Shown here piece after piece: positions 6,518 through 11,943 of a DNA stretch of 11,943 nucleotides. The notes below the pieces were generated by a model. It had not been told where the DNA came from. It did no database searches and worked only from the letters and a program-made list of their open reading frames with translations. A program made the translations under genes and the position numbers. The DNA comes from Candidatus Bathyarchaeota archaeon (lineage in GTDB: Archaea; Thermoproteota; Bathyarchaeia; Bathyarchaeales; SOJC01): NCBI GenBank assembly GCA_023131555.1, contig JAGLZJ010000015.1, forward strand, positions 1 to 11,943. Direction: 5' to 3'. The stretch's first letter is position 1. Each line of letters starts with the position of its first letter.

Positions 6518-6910
6518 TTGTCCGTATGGCATGGAAGTTCACATAAAAGAAAGCCTTCAGGAGGGCGCAGACGAGCCCACCGGAAGAAACGCCGTTTCGA
6601 ACGGGGCTCCTTTCCCGCTGAAACTTCACTAGGTGAGAGAAGGTTGAAAAAGGTTCGTGGACGCGGAGGCATATTGAAGATCCATGCTCTAAGTGAGAAC
6701 TCTGCCAACGTGTACGATTCAAAGAAGGGAAAAGCTCAGAACGTGAAGATCCTCCGTGTCATCAGAAACCCTGCCAGCGTCGACTATGACAGACGTGGGA
6801 TAATTACTAGGGGAACAATCCTCGAAACTGAACTGGGACACGTACGTGTAACTTCTCGCCCAGGACAGCACGGTATGATAAATGCAGTTCTGGTACCAGA
6901 AAGCTCGTAA
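6518..6910 (+). CDS. rps8e: 30S ribosomal protein eS8 (S8e)
   Basis: This is the archaeal/eukaryotic small-subunit protein eS8, an rRNA-binding structural protein. TTG 6518 gives a 130-residue product beginning SVWHGSSHKRKPSGGRRR, which lines up with the usual (R/K)WQGRS..RKPTGG start of the family. AAGGA at 6503-6507 has suitable spacing. TTG 6500 would add six unconserved residues. Family hallmarks are the basic KRKPSGGRRRAHRKKRRFERG N-terminus, PAETSLGERRLKKVRGRGG, the segment NVKILRVIRNPASVDYDRRGIITRGTILETELGHVRVTSRPGQHG, and the ending INAVLV. It lies 51 nt after scpB and converges on SRP19 with 22 nt between the stops. A T-rich stretch just past the stop (6933-6945) could terminate the transcript. 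Confidence 0.96.
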   Translation: MSVWHGSSHKRKPSGGRRRAHRKKRRFERGSFPAETSLGERRLKKVRGRGGILKIHALSENSANVYDSKKGKAQNVKILRVIRNPASVDYDRRGIITRGTILETELGHVRVTSRPGQHGMINAVLVPESS

Positions 6911-6932
6911 GGCGATTGTAGAATAGAGTCCC

Positions 6933-7226
6933 TTATTTCTTTCTCCGAGGGTGCTGCTGAAGTCTTCTTGCGATCTCAGCAACTGTCTGCATCTTAGAAG
7001 TTTTCTTCTCAACCAGAATCCTCCCGATCTTCTTCCATGGAAGAGCTGGATGTGAGCATCCTGGTTCAATCACTGGATCCAATCCTATGCTCTCAGCCGC
7101 TTCGTTCACTTTCTTCGCTGTTGGATCGGATATGGCTATGGCCTTGGTAACTCTTCGTCCCCTACTCCTTGTCAGAGAAGAATCGAAATAAGCTGGCCAA
7201 ATTATGACATTCTTCTTTCTCCTCAT
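6933..7226 (-). CDS. srp19: signal recognition particle protein SRP19
   Basis: SRP19 binds 7S RNA and helps assemble SRP54 onto it for co-translational targeting to the membrane. The 97-residue protein has the typical length. It starts at ATG 7226-7224 with RRKKNVIIWPAYFDSSLTRSRGRRV, matching the conserved IWPAYFDs..tRseGRrvp. It continues with DPTAKKVNEAAESIGLDPVIEPGCSHP and GRILVEKKTSKMQTVAEIARRL, both family patterns. The tail is strongly basic (QQHPRRKK). A TATA-like element at 7252-7262 lies about 32 nt upstream of the start, so the leader is likely very short. The gene is divergent from gar1-tfb and convergent with the eS8 gene. Confidence 0.95.
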   Translation of the reverse strand: MRRKKNVIIWPAYFDSSLTRSRGRRVTKAIAISDPTAKKVNEAAESIGLDPVIEPGCSHPALPWKKIGRILVEKKTSKMQTVAEIARRLQQHPRRKK

Positions 7227-7251
7227 GTATTGATTTCCCGCCTGTTCACAC

Positions 7252-7262
7252 TACTTTTATCT
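7252..7262 (-). promoter_or_regulatory. TATA box of srp19
   Basis: On the minus strand this reads GATAAAAGTAG, centred about 32 nt upstream of the SRP19 ATG. It predicts initiation around 7232 and a nearly leaderless message. Confidence 0.5.
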
Positions 7263-7416
7263 GCTCAATCCCTCTTAATATCTTAAGCCGGATGATGAAA
7301 AGGTATTTGTTTGATTTGATGATGTCTCAGAGTTACGCGGACGGCGCTCACTATGAATAGACCGTAATGTCGCTTGTTACCCAAATGCAGTGAGAAGATG
7401 GCGGCCTTATACATGA

Positions 7417-7446
7417 AGCTGCATGTAGCTGCATATAGCTGCATAT
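7417..7446. repeat. three tandem 10-bp direct repeats
   Basis: The units AGCTGCATGT, AGCTGCATAT and AGCTGCATAT follow each other without gaps. The last two are identical and the first differs at one base. A 10-bp period puts each copy on the same face of the DNA helix. The array lies about 70 bp upstream of the gar1 TATA box and about 155 bp upstream of that of srp19. It may be a protein-binding array; no function is shown. Confidence 0.8.
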
Positions 7447-7512
7447 GATTTGACACTAATTTGAGGAAAAACGGCAGTAGCTGACCTCTTTTAAGTTTTT
7501 CGGTCGCATAAT

Positions 7513-7521
7513 GTTTAAATA
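7513..7521 (+). promoter_or_regulatory. TATA box of the gar1-tfb operon
   Basis: GTTTAAATA is a near-consensus archaeal TATA element, centred about 36 nt upstream of the gar1 ATG at 7553. It predicts a start around 7541-7545 and an almost leaderless mRNA, in keeping with the lack of a ribosome-binding site before gar1. The 6-bp palindrome GAGCTC (7529-7534) lies between the box and the start. Confidence 0.65.
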
Positions 7522-7552
7522 AGGCGGGAGCTCTCACCTCTAAAGTTCTTTT

Positions 7553-7834
7553 ATGGGGGAGGCGGAGAAGTTACAACGTCTAGGTCGTGTGCTTCACGTT
7601 AGCTCAAATAGGAACCTTGTTGTGAAGGCAGAGAACACGCCGAAAATCCGCGTTAAGACCGTGGATGAGACTCTAAGACTCGTGGGAACGGTTTCAGACG
7701 TCTTCGGACCTGTCTCATCTCCCTACGTTTCAATAACCCCTGTCCTTTCAGAAACTCAAAGTCTGGTGAACAAAGTGCTCTACACTCTCTCTTCCAAGGA
7801 CGAACTCAACTTCAGAGGTAAGAAAAAAGCATGA
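7553..7834 (+). CDS. gar1: H/ACA RNP protein Gar1
   Basis: Gar1 is a subunit of the H/ACA ribonucleoprotein, in which Cbf5 carries out RNA-guided pseudouridylation of rRNA; Gar1 aids substrate loading and release. The 93-residue protein is nearly all Gar1/Naf1 beta-barrel. It shows LGRVLHVSSNRNLVVKAENTPKIRVKTVDETLRLVGTVSDVFGPVSSPYVSITPV (about 10-64), including the conserved G.V.DVFGPV..PY motif, and has a short basic tail, RGKKKA. There is no eukaryotic GAR repeat, as expected in archaea. The start is ATG 7553, without a Shine-Dalgarno and close to the predicted transcript start. Its stop overlaps the tfb start by 4 nt (ATGA), and pairing of gar1 with tfb is known in other archaea. Confidence 0.93.
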   Translation: MGEAEKLQRLGRVLHVSSNRNLVVKAENTPKIRVKTVDETLRLVGTVSDVFGPVSSPYVSITPVLSETQSLVNKVLYTLSSKDELNFRGKKKA

Positions 7835-8784
7835 ATGAACAGAAGAATACCCCTCCATCCACTTCTACACCGCCAATGCAATCTCAGAAATGCCCTGAAT
7901 GCGGCAACAAACGCCTCATAAACGATCCTGAAAATGCAGAAATCGTCTGCATGGAATGCGGCATTGTGGTCGCTTCAAAGCTTCAGGACAGAGGTCCCGA
8001 GTGGAGAGCATTCAACAAAGAGCAACGAGCGAAACGGGTCAGAGTAGGTGCACCGCTGACGTATACAATCCATGACAAAGGTCTATCTACCATGATTGAC
8101 TGGCACGATCGCGATGTCTATGGTCGTCGTCTCTCACCCGGGCAGAAGGCTCAAGTTTACCGTTTAAGAAAATGGCAACGAAGAATCAGAGTATCAGACG
8201 CCACAGAACGTAATTTAGCGTTCGCACTCTCCGAGATTGGTAAGATTGCCAACTCATTAAGCTTACCAAAAAACATCCTTGAAACTGCCTCAGTGATCTA
8301 CAGAAAAGCCGTGAAAGAACGCCTAATTCGCGGTCGATCCATTCAAGGCGTAACTGCAGCCGCAGTATACGTAGCATGCAGACAGTGTAACCTCCCCAGA
8401 ACTCTTGAGGAGATTGCACAAGCATCACACAATAACAAGAAAGAGGTTGGGCGCAGCTATCGCTTTCTGGTCAGGGCGCTAGGCTACTTCATTCCACCAG
8501 TCAAGCCGAGTCAATACATCACCAAGTTCTCAAATCAACTCACTATGCAGGGCAAAGTGGAAGAGATCGCACATAAAATCCTGATAACGGCAAAGAAGGC
8601 AAGACTTACTTCTGGTAGAGGTCCTACAGGAATCGCTGCAGCAGCAAGCTACATAGCCTCAGTTTTAACTGGAGAGAGAAAGACCCAACGCGAAATCGCT
8701 GAGATTGCACAGGTCACGGAAGTAACCATACGCAATCGCTACAAGGAACTCGTGGAGAAGCTCTCCTTCGAGATAAGTCTCTAG
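7831..8784 (+). CDS. tfb: transcription initiation factor TFB (TFIIB homologue)
   Basis: TFB bridges TBP-bound TATA DNA and RNA polymerase at archaeal promoters. The 317-residue protein has a short Thr/Pro-rich leader (1-16) and then a zinc ribbon with Cys21, Cys24, Cys40 and Cys43 (CPEC...CMEC). The conserved B-reader/linker region follows, DRGPEWRAFNKEQR (53-66) and GAPLTYTIHDKGLSTMIDW (73-91). Two cyclin-like repeats come next (about 124-210 and 218-310). The second ends in the helix-turn-helix TQREIAEIAQVTEVTIRNRYKEL, which reads the BRE element upstream of TATA. All key features are intact, so this is a functional TFB and not a degenerate paralogue. It overlaps gar1 by 4 nt, implying translational coupling, and an oligo-T tract follows at 8791. 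Confidence 0.97.
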   Translation: MNEQKNTPPSTSTPPMQSQKCPECGNKRLINDPENAEIVCMECGIVVASKLQDRGPEWRAFNKEQRAKRVRVGAPLTYTIHDKGLSTMIDWHDRDVYGRRLSPGQKAQVYRLRKWQRRIRVSDATERNLAFALSEIGKIANSLSLPKNILETASVIYRKAVKERLIRGRSIQGVTAAAVYVACRQCNLPRTLEEIAQASHNNKKEVGRSYRFLVRALGYFIPPVKPSQYITKFSNQLTMQGKVEEIAHKILITAKKARLTSGRGPTGIAAAASYIASVLTGERKTQREIAEIAQVTEVTIRNRYKELVEKLSFEISL

Positions 8785-8790
8785 ATCCAC

Positions 8791-8796
8791 TTTTTT
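8791..8796 (+). terminator. oligo-T terminator after tfb
   Basis: Six consecutive T lie 7 nt after the tfb stop and before the ribosome-binding site of the next gene. Archaeal polymerase terminates on such tracts. Some read-through into the downstream gene is possible because no separate TATA box is obvious for it. Confidence 0.45.
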
Positions 8797-8827
8797 CGAT
8801 ACGCGGAACCTTCTGGGTGACGGGGCT

Positions 8828-9232
8828 TTGAAAGAATGCCCGAAATGCGGCACTGCTATCAACTCCCCGTTGAAGACATGGACATTATCTCGAAAAGGCT
8901 CGACTGGAGGTACCGAAATCGGATTCTACGAGTGCCCAGGTTGCCTAACTCGGTTTCGAGCCCGAGCAAATGATGGAAATGAGGTAGGTATAAAAACCTT
9001 GACTAAGAAGATAAAAGGCATCGAGGATGGACTCGTGAATACACTCAGGAACTTGAGGGAGAAACTGAAAACTCTGGAAACTGAACGGGCGAACCTTCTT
9101 TTGGAAATTGGGGAGCTGAAGAAGATGGCTGAAGGAAAAGCCAGCGCTCTGGAAAGCGAGATTGGCATGTTGCGAGAAGAGGTGACATCGCTTAGGCAAT
9201 TGCTAGGCGTTGCAGAACTAGACAATGAATGA
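8828..9232 (+). CDS. zinc-ribbon/coiled-coil protein of unknown function
   Basis: TTG 8828 is the likely start: GGTGA at 8816-8820 has 7-nt spacing, and the frame then begins at once with a zinc ribbon. The 134-residue protein has Cys4, Cys7, Cys36 and Cys39 (CPKCG...CPGC), followed by RFRARAND. The rest (about 48-130) is a predicted coiled coil with heptads such as LRNLREKLKTLETERANLLLEIGELKKM and LESEIGMLREEVTSLRQLL. There is no transmembrane segment. It sits 43 nt after tfb in the same direction. The zinc ribbon plus coiled coil suggests a nucleic-acid- or protein-binding scaffold, perhaps linked to transcription or chromosome structure, but this is inference. I do not recognise a named family. 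Confidence 0.82.
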   Translation: MKECPKCGTAINSPLKTWTLSRKGSTGGTEIGFYECPGCLTRFRARANDGNEVGIKTLTKKIKGIEDGLVNTLRNLREKLKTLETERANLLLEIGELKKMAEGKASALESEIGMLREEVTSLRQLLGVAELDNE

Positions 9233-9318
9233 TAACCTAGGATAGGTCTTAAGAAATCTGACACCTTCTTCTGACACAGCTTCTTAATATTCCTGCATTA
9301 TGCTCTATGAGCGGGCAT

Positions 9319-9354
9319 AAGCTGAGTTACTGGGAGACTTTATATTCTCAGCTT
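9319..9354 (+). repeat. 8-bp inverted repeat flanking the DUF116 TATA box
   Basis: AAGCTGAG (9319-9326) and CTCAGCTT (9347-9354) are perfect reverse complements separated by 20 bp that contain the TATA box (9339-9346). Its right arm overlaps the palindrome at 9352-9367. A protein bound to both arms would cover the promoter. Confidence 0.55.
9339..9346 (+). promoter_or_regulatory. TATA box of the DUF116 gene
   Basis: TTTATATT is a strong archaeal TATA element. It predicts initiation around 9367-9370 and a leader of about 40 nt ahead of the ATG at 9408. This is longer than for most genes here, and no clear Shine-Dalgarno is seen in it. Confidence 0.6.
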
Positions 9355-9367
9355 GAGTAAACTCAAG
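9352..9367 (+). promoter_or_regulatory. 16-bp palindrome at the DUF116 start site (candidate operator)
   Basis: CTTGAGT (9352-9358) and ACTCAAG (9361-9367) are perfect reverse complements around a 2-bp AA centre. The palindrome begins 6 bp after the TATA box and reaches the predicted transcription start. That position suits a dimeric helix-turn-helix repressor. As RNA it could form at most a very strained hairpin, so a DNA site is more likely. Confidence 0.55.
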
Positions 9368-9407
9368 GAACCAGAAAAACATCCAACACTAAAACAGTGG
9401 CGAAAAC

Positions 9408-10061
9408 ATGCCCTACAGGTTTAGCTTCGACCTATCAAGCATCTCGAAAGCATTCTTCAGAGATCTAGCAAACGTAGCCAAAGAGAAAGATCTGCACAGA
9501 AAGCTTGGGAGTAAAGCCCGATATCTCGCTGAGAAGTTTAAGATTCAGCAGATCACAGGTTTAGAGGTGACAGACGCGTTAATGCTTGTTGAAGACCTCG
9601 TTGACATATATGTGAAAAACATTTCAGGTACTCAAAGATTTCTCAAGACTCAGAAGAGGGCTCTCTTCCTTCCCCATTGCGCTCGTAAATTCATGGACTG
9701 TAAGTGCAAGGCTCAATTCAAGCCGGAGATTCCATCCTACAAGTGTCAGCACTGTTCAAAGGACTGCATTGTTAATAGAGCCACGAAGCTAGCAGAGAAG
9801 AATGGCTATGAAGTCTACGTTGTCGCTGGTAGCTCGTGTATACCTCAAATCATCAAGAAGAACGGGTGTGAGGGAGTCATCGGCGTTGCCTGCAGCGATG
9901 AACTGAAGATGGGAGCCGACTATCTTGGAAGACTCGGTCTAGCTGGGCAAGCAGTTCCTCTCACAAAGAATGGGTGTGCAAACACGAAGTTCAGCTTAAG
10001 AACCCTCAAGAACTTGATTGAGGCTTTCCCTATTCGTGGGCGCAAAGTCACAGTTAATTGA
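9408..10061 (+). CDS. DUF116 family protein
   Basis: This 217-residue protein belongs to DUF116, a cysteine-rich family of archaea and anaerobic bacteria with no firmly established function. An N-terminal helical region (1-80) precedes the conserved core FLPHCARKFMDCKCKAQF...YKCQHCSKDCIVNRATKLAEKNGYEVYVVAGSSCIPQIIK...GVIGVACSDELKMG. Ten cysteines are present (91, 98, 100, 113, 116, 120, 144, 154, 162, 190), including CxxCxxxC at 113-120, which points to iron-sulfur or zinc binding (inference). It has no membrane segment or signal peptide. The start is ATG 9408. It appears to be a single-gene unit with its own TATA box and two overlapping inverted repeats, so it may be specifically regulated. 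It converges on the small membrane protein gene, with 24 nt between stops. Confidence 0.9.
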   Translation: MPYRFSFDLSSISKAFFRDLANVAKEKDLHRKLGSKARYLAEKFKIQQITGLEVTDALMLVEDLVDIYVKNISGTQRFLKTQKRALFLPHCARKFMDCKCKAQFKPEIPSYKCQHCSKDCIVNRATKLAEKNGYEVYVVAGSSCIPQIIKKNGCEGVIGVACSDELKMGADYLGRLGLAGQAVPLTKNGCANTKFSLRTLKNLIEAFPIRGRKVTVN

Positions 10062-10085
10062 GCATGACGCGTGGCAGACACCTGT

Positions 10086-10283
10086 CTATTCGCGGACCAC
10101 TCGAAAAATAAATGCGGTGCCGATTATGAATGACAAGAGACCCAGCAACATTGCCAGAGTCTGAGGGATGACTTGACTGGCTAATGCAACAAAGTATGTT
10201 GGTCCGATGAAACAGAGCACAGCAGCTAAAACGATATACAACATATGCTTGATCTGCTTCTTGTCATCTCCGACGGATTTCAT
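10086..10283 (-). CDS. small two-helix membrane protein of unknown function
   Basis: The preferred start is ATG 10283, giving 65 residues, because GAGGT lies 10 nt upstream. The alternative GTG 10319 gives 77 residues and overlaps the upstream PAC2 stop by 4 nt (GTGA), a common operon arrangement, so the start is uncertain. A short charged N-terminus (KSVGDDKKQIK) precedes two hydrophobic helices, about LYIVLAAVLCFIGPTYFVALA (14-34) and TLAMLLGLLSFIIGTAFIFRVV (42-63). They are separated by a short turn with SQVIPQ. With a charged N-terminus and a short C-terminus, both ends are probably on the same side. Translation appears coupled to the PAC2 gene, implying related expression. I do not recognise a family. 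Confidence 0.7.
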   Translation of the reverse strand: MKSVGDDKKQIKHMLYIVLAAVLCFIGPTYFVALASQVIPQTLAMLLGLLSFIIGTAFIFRVVRE

Positions 10284-10315
10284 AGCTAAAGATACCTCTT
10301 GACAGAGAGACCATT

Positions 10316-10996
10316 TCACTTCCTAGTATTAACTTTTTTCCCGTGGCGGGATGAATCGGTTGAAGCCCCTTTTCCGAAGACTTTCATCAACAGCTTGAAG
10401 ACTGTAGTTCCCGCGTCTTGATCAGGTCCTAAGCCGTCTGTTGCGCCTAGCAAGCATACTCCCTCTAGCCCTCGTTTTTTTCCCAATCCGAGGAGCAGTC
10501 CTGTAGCCCCCATTATTCGCCCTCCTCCATATATGATTCCTCCTTTATCCATGACCTTTAGCACTAGGTTCTCTGATGTTGCTGCAACGTAGACTTTTTT
10601 TCTTTCTCCTGAAATTGGTAATCCACCAACCGTGACTATTAATTCGCAGCCTAGCTTCTGAATGAAATCCAGTATCTCTTCGCATACTTCGTAGTAAGCC
10701 ACAACATTGTCAAGTGAAGGCTGTGCGTTACCAGTCAGGATTATTGCCTTCAGACTGCTTTTGGGTGAGGAAGAATAGAACCTGAAGCGTGGGGGGAAGC
10801 ACACTCCCTCACTATCCACCGTGACATAGTCCGGGAAAAGGGGTGAGTAGTACTCAGCGAAGAGCTTGGCTTCTGTGGACTTGCTTGCAAGTTGAGCCGC
10901 AATCTTTCCCACGTCTCCGAATCCAGGTAAACCTTCCAGAAGAATCGGATTCCGCAGGTTTGGGTGAAAACGTTGGTGTATCTGTGAGCTTTCCAA
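10316..10996 (-). CDS. PAC2 family protein (proteasome assembly chaperone-like)
   Basis: This 226-residue protein of the PAC2 fold is related to eukaryotic proteasome assembly chaperone 2; the archaeal members are largely uncharacterised. Diagnostic segments are LLEGLPGFGDVGKIAAQLASK (about 19-39), AIILTGNAQPS, CELIVTVGGLPISGERKKVYVAATSENLV, GGGRIMGATGLLLGLGKKRGLEGVCLLGATDGLGPDQDAG and a final helix KLLMKVFGKG. The only usable start in the frame is TTG 10996. A TATA-like element at 11029-11036 would give a leader of about 10 nt, and there is no Shine-Dalgarno. It is divergent from the MEMO gene across a 102-bp spacer. It is followed by the small membrane protein, possibly with a 4-nt overlap. 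A role in proteasome assembly is possible but not shown by the sequence. Confidence 0.9.
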   Translation of the reverse strand: MESSQIHQRFHPNLRNPILLEGLPGFGDVGKIAAQLASKSTEAKLFAEYYSPLFPDYVTVDSEGVCFPPRFRFYSSSPKSSLKAIILTGNAQPSLDNVVAYYEVCEEILDFIQKLGCELIVTVGGLPISGERKKVYVAATSENLVLKVMDKGGIIYGGGRIMGATGLLLGLGKKRGLEGVCLLGATDGLGPDQDAGTTVFKLLMKVFGKGASTDSSRHGKKVNTRK

Positions 10997-11028
10997 GAGT
11001 GGCGCCGAATTATTTGCTTATGGAGGAC

Positions 11029-11036
11029 TCTATAAG
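11029..11036 (-). promoter_or_regulatory. TATA-like element for the PAC2 gene
   Basis: The minus strand reads CTTATAGA, centred about 36 nt upstream of the TTG at 10996. This predicts initiation near 11007. The plus-strand reading TCTATAAG could also act in the MEMO direction, though the element at 11062 is better placed for that. Confidence 0.45.
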
Positions 11037-11061
11037 GCTTTTCGTGGGCCACCTGCAAGGC

Positions 11062-11068
11062 TTTTTAT
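11062..11068 (+). promoter_or_regulatory. TATA-like element for the MEMO gene
   Basis: TTTTTAT is centred about 34 nt upstream of the ATG at 11099, predicting initiation near 11090 and a very short leader. It lies about 30 bp from the oppositely oriented PAC2 element, so the two promoters may compete or be jointly controlled. Confidence 0.5.
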
Positions 11069-11098
11069 CTCGAACCCCTCTTTCTTGTACTGGTGCAG

Positions 11099-11943
11099 AT
11101 GAAGATCCGAAAACCTTCCGCTTGGGGCTTTCATCCTTTTAATCGCGATGAGGAAGTCTTAGAGATCGAGAGATCATTTCTATCGAAGCACGGTGTAGGT
11201 CGAAAGCCAGCGGTTTCTGCGGAAGGTCCCAGAAAAATGGTTGGTCTTGTAGTTCCTCACGCCGGATATGCCTACTCTGGACCTGTTGCTTCCCATGCAT
11301 ATTATGAAATTGCGGGAGATGGGGTGCCGGAGACCTTCGTCCTTCTTGGTCCTACCCACAGTTCTCGGTTTCCAGGTTACTCCGCTATGATTGATGGAGT
11401 CTGGAAGATGCCTTTAGGTGAAGTGTCAGTGGATTCTGATCTCGCTAAGGAAATTGTCCAGTCTTCGAGTTTCATCGACATCAATCCTGAAGCCCACGAC
11501 AATGAGCATTCCATCGAAGTCCAGCTACCCTTCCTTCAATATGTTTACGGGGACCAGTTCAGGATTGTCCCAATAGCCGTGGGGTACAGCGATCATGCAA
11601 TGATCATGGACGCAGGTCGGGCAATCGCTAAGGCAATCTCAGGGATGGAGAGAGACTCGGTGGTCGTGGCTACTACCGATCTGACACATTATGGCTCAGC
11701 GTATGGATACACTCCTGTCGGCATGAGTCCTTTCACGAAGGTCTATGAATGGATACAGGATGTAGACCGTTCCATAATCGACCTGATTGTGGCTCTAGAT
11801 GCATCTGCTCTTCTGAAAACCGTAACGGAAAAGGGGTACACCATGTGTGGTGCCACCCCTGTCGCCACAATGCTGATTGCGGCGAGGGCACTGGGAGCAA
11901 AGTCGGGGAAGCTGTTGAAGTACACAACCAGTTATGATGTGAG
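11099..11943 (+). CDS. MEMO family protein (AmmeMemoRadiSam B-type), 3' end missing
   Basis: The frame is open from ATG 11099 to the window end, and 281 codons are visible; family members are about 280-295 residues, so only a few are missing. GTG 11093 is a possible earlier start, but MKIRKPSAWGFHPF matches the usual family N-terminus (RKPAVAG.FYP). Conserved segments are VGLVVPHAGYAYSGPVA (49-64), LLGPTHSS (82-89), DNEHSIEVQLPFLQYV, VATTDLTHYG (His197) and GYTMCGATPVATML (Cys250). His54, His87 and Cys250 match in spacing the metal-binding His49, His81 and Cys244 of human MEMO1. The fold resembles class III extradiol dioxygenases. The role in archaea is uncertain; members often neighbour AMMECR1 and radical SAM genes, which would lie beyond this window. 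Confidence 0.93.
   Translation, partial: MKIRKPSAWGFHPFNRDEEVLEIERSFLSKHGVGRKPAVSAEGPRKMVGLVVPHAGYAYSGPVASHAYYEIAGDGVPETFVLLGPTHSSRFPGYSAMIDGVWKMPLGEVSVDSDLAKEIVQSSSFIDINPEAHDNEHSIEVQLPFLQYVYGDQFRIVPIAVGYSDHAMIMDAGRAIAKAISGMERDSVVVATTDLTHYGSAYGYTPVGMSPFTKVYEWIQDVDRSIIDLIVALDASALLKTVTEKGYTMCGATPVATMLIAARALGAKSGKLLKYTTSYDV

Larger units (their letters stand above)
7227..7552. other. 326-bp divergent spacer between srp19 and gar1
   Basis: This spacer carries the srp19 TATA element (7252-7262, minus) and the gar1 TATA box (7513-7521, plus). It also has an A/T-rich inverted repeat, CTTAA/TTAAG (7274-7287), three tandem 10-bp repeats (7417-7446), and a T-rich tract (7487-7500) that could stop a plus-strand transcript. 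It is far longer than other spacers in the window. I see no convincing protein gene. A small RNA in the 7290-7490 part is possible, but no C/D or H/ACA signature could be completed. Confidence 0.6.

Noticed and set aside
7291..7330. C/D box small RNA
   Set aside because: There is a C-box-like ATGATGA at 7292-7298 and a C'-like TGATGAT at 7317-7323, but no CTGA D box at a suitable distance and no terminal stem.
7417..7446. CRISPR array
   Set aside because: The repeats are only 10 bp long and have no spacers, so this is a simple tandem repeat.
7283..7537. 84-codon minus-strand open frame in the srp19-gar1 spacer
   Set aside because: It has no ribosome-binding site, reads through the 10-bp repeats and the gar1 TATA box, and its product resembles no protein family I recognise.
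10843..11142. 99-codon plus-strand open frame
   Set aside because: It overlaps the PAC2 gene on the opposite strand and the MEMO gene in another frame, both of which have clear family motifs.

Overview
The window is archaeal chromosomal DNA. The evidence is a TFB-type general transcription factor, Gar1, SRP19, ribosomal protein eS8, an intron-containing tRNA and TATA-box promoters with short leaders. An smc-scpA-scpB operon argues against Sulfolobus-like Crenarchaeota, which lack a canonical SMC. Together with the small archaeal DUF proteins and frequent GTG/TTG starts, it would suit a Bathyarchaeia-like or other deep TACK/euryarchaeal lineage, but that placement is only inference. All genes look like ordinary core genes. 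I see no mobile element, CRISPR array or defence island.

Layout: (1) 1-489 is the 3' end of a DUF1385 membrane protein (+). (2) 610-876 holds two tRNA genes on the minus strand: tRNA-Thr(UGU), and an elongator tRNA-Met(CAU) that appears to carry a 31-nt intron in its variable loop. (3) 1026-6466 runs on the plus strand: an unrecognised archaeal protein (perhaps DUF2096), then a tight smc-scpA-scpB condensin operon, followed by the eS8 gene to 6910. (4) SRP19 (minus) converges on eS8. (5) A 326-bp divergent spacer (7227-7552) contains three tandem 10-bp repeats. (6) gar1 and tfb overlap by 4 nt and are followed by a zinc-ribbon/coiled-coil protein and a DUF116 protein. (7) A small two-helix membrane protein and a PAC2-family protein form a minus-strand pair. 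(8) A MEMO-family gene begins at 11099 and runs off the end of the window.

The genes serve chromosome condensation (SMC-ScpA-ScpB), translation (eS8 and the tRNAs), protein targeting (SRP19), RNA pseudouridylation (Gar1) and transcription initiation (TFB). The structure not explained by genes lies mainly in promoters. Perfect short palindromes sit just downstream of the TATA boxes of smc (1588-1604) and of the DUF116 gene (9352-9367), where an archaeal repressor would typically bind. No clear new multi-gene system is visible. The best leads are these operator-like palindromes, the variable-loop tRNA intron, the 10-bp repeat array, and the uncharacterised proteins next to smc, tfb and the PAC2 gene.
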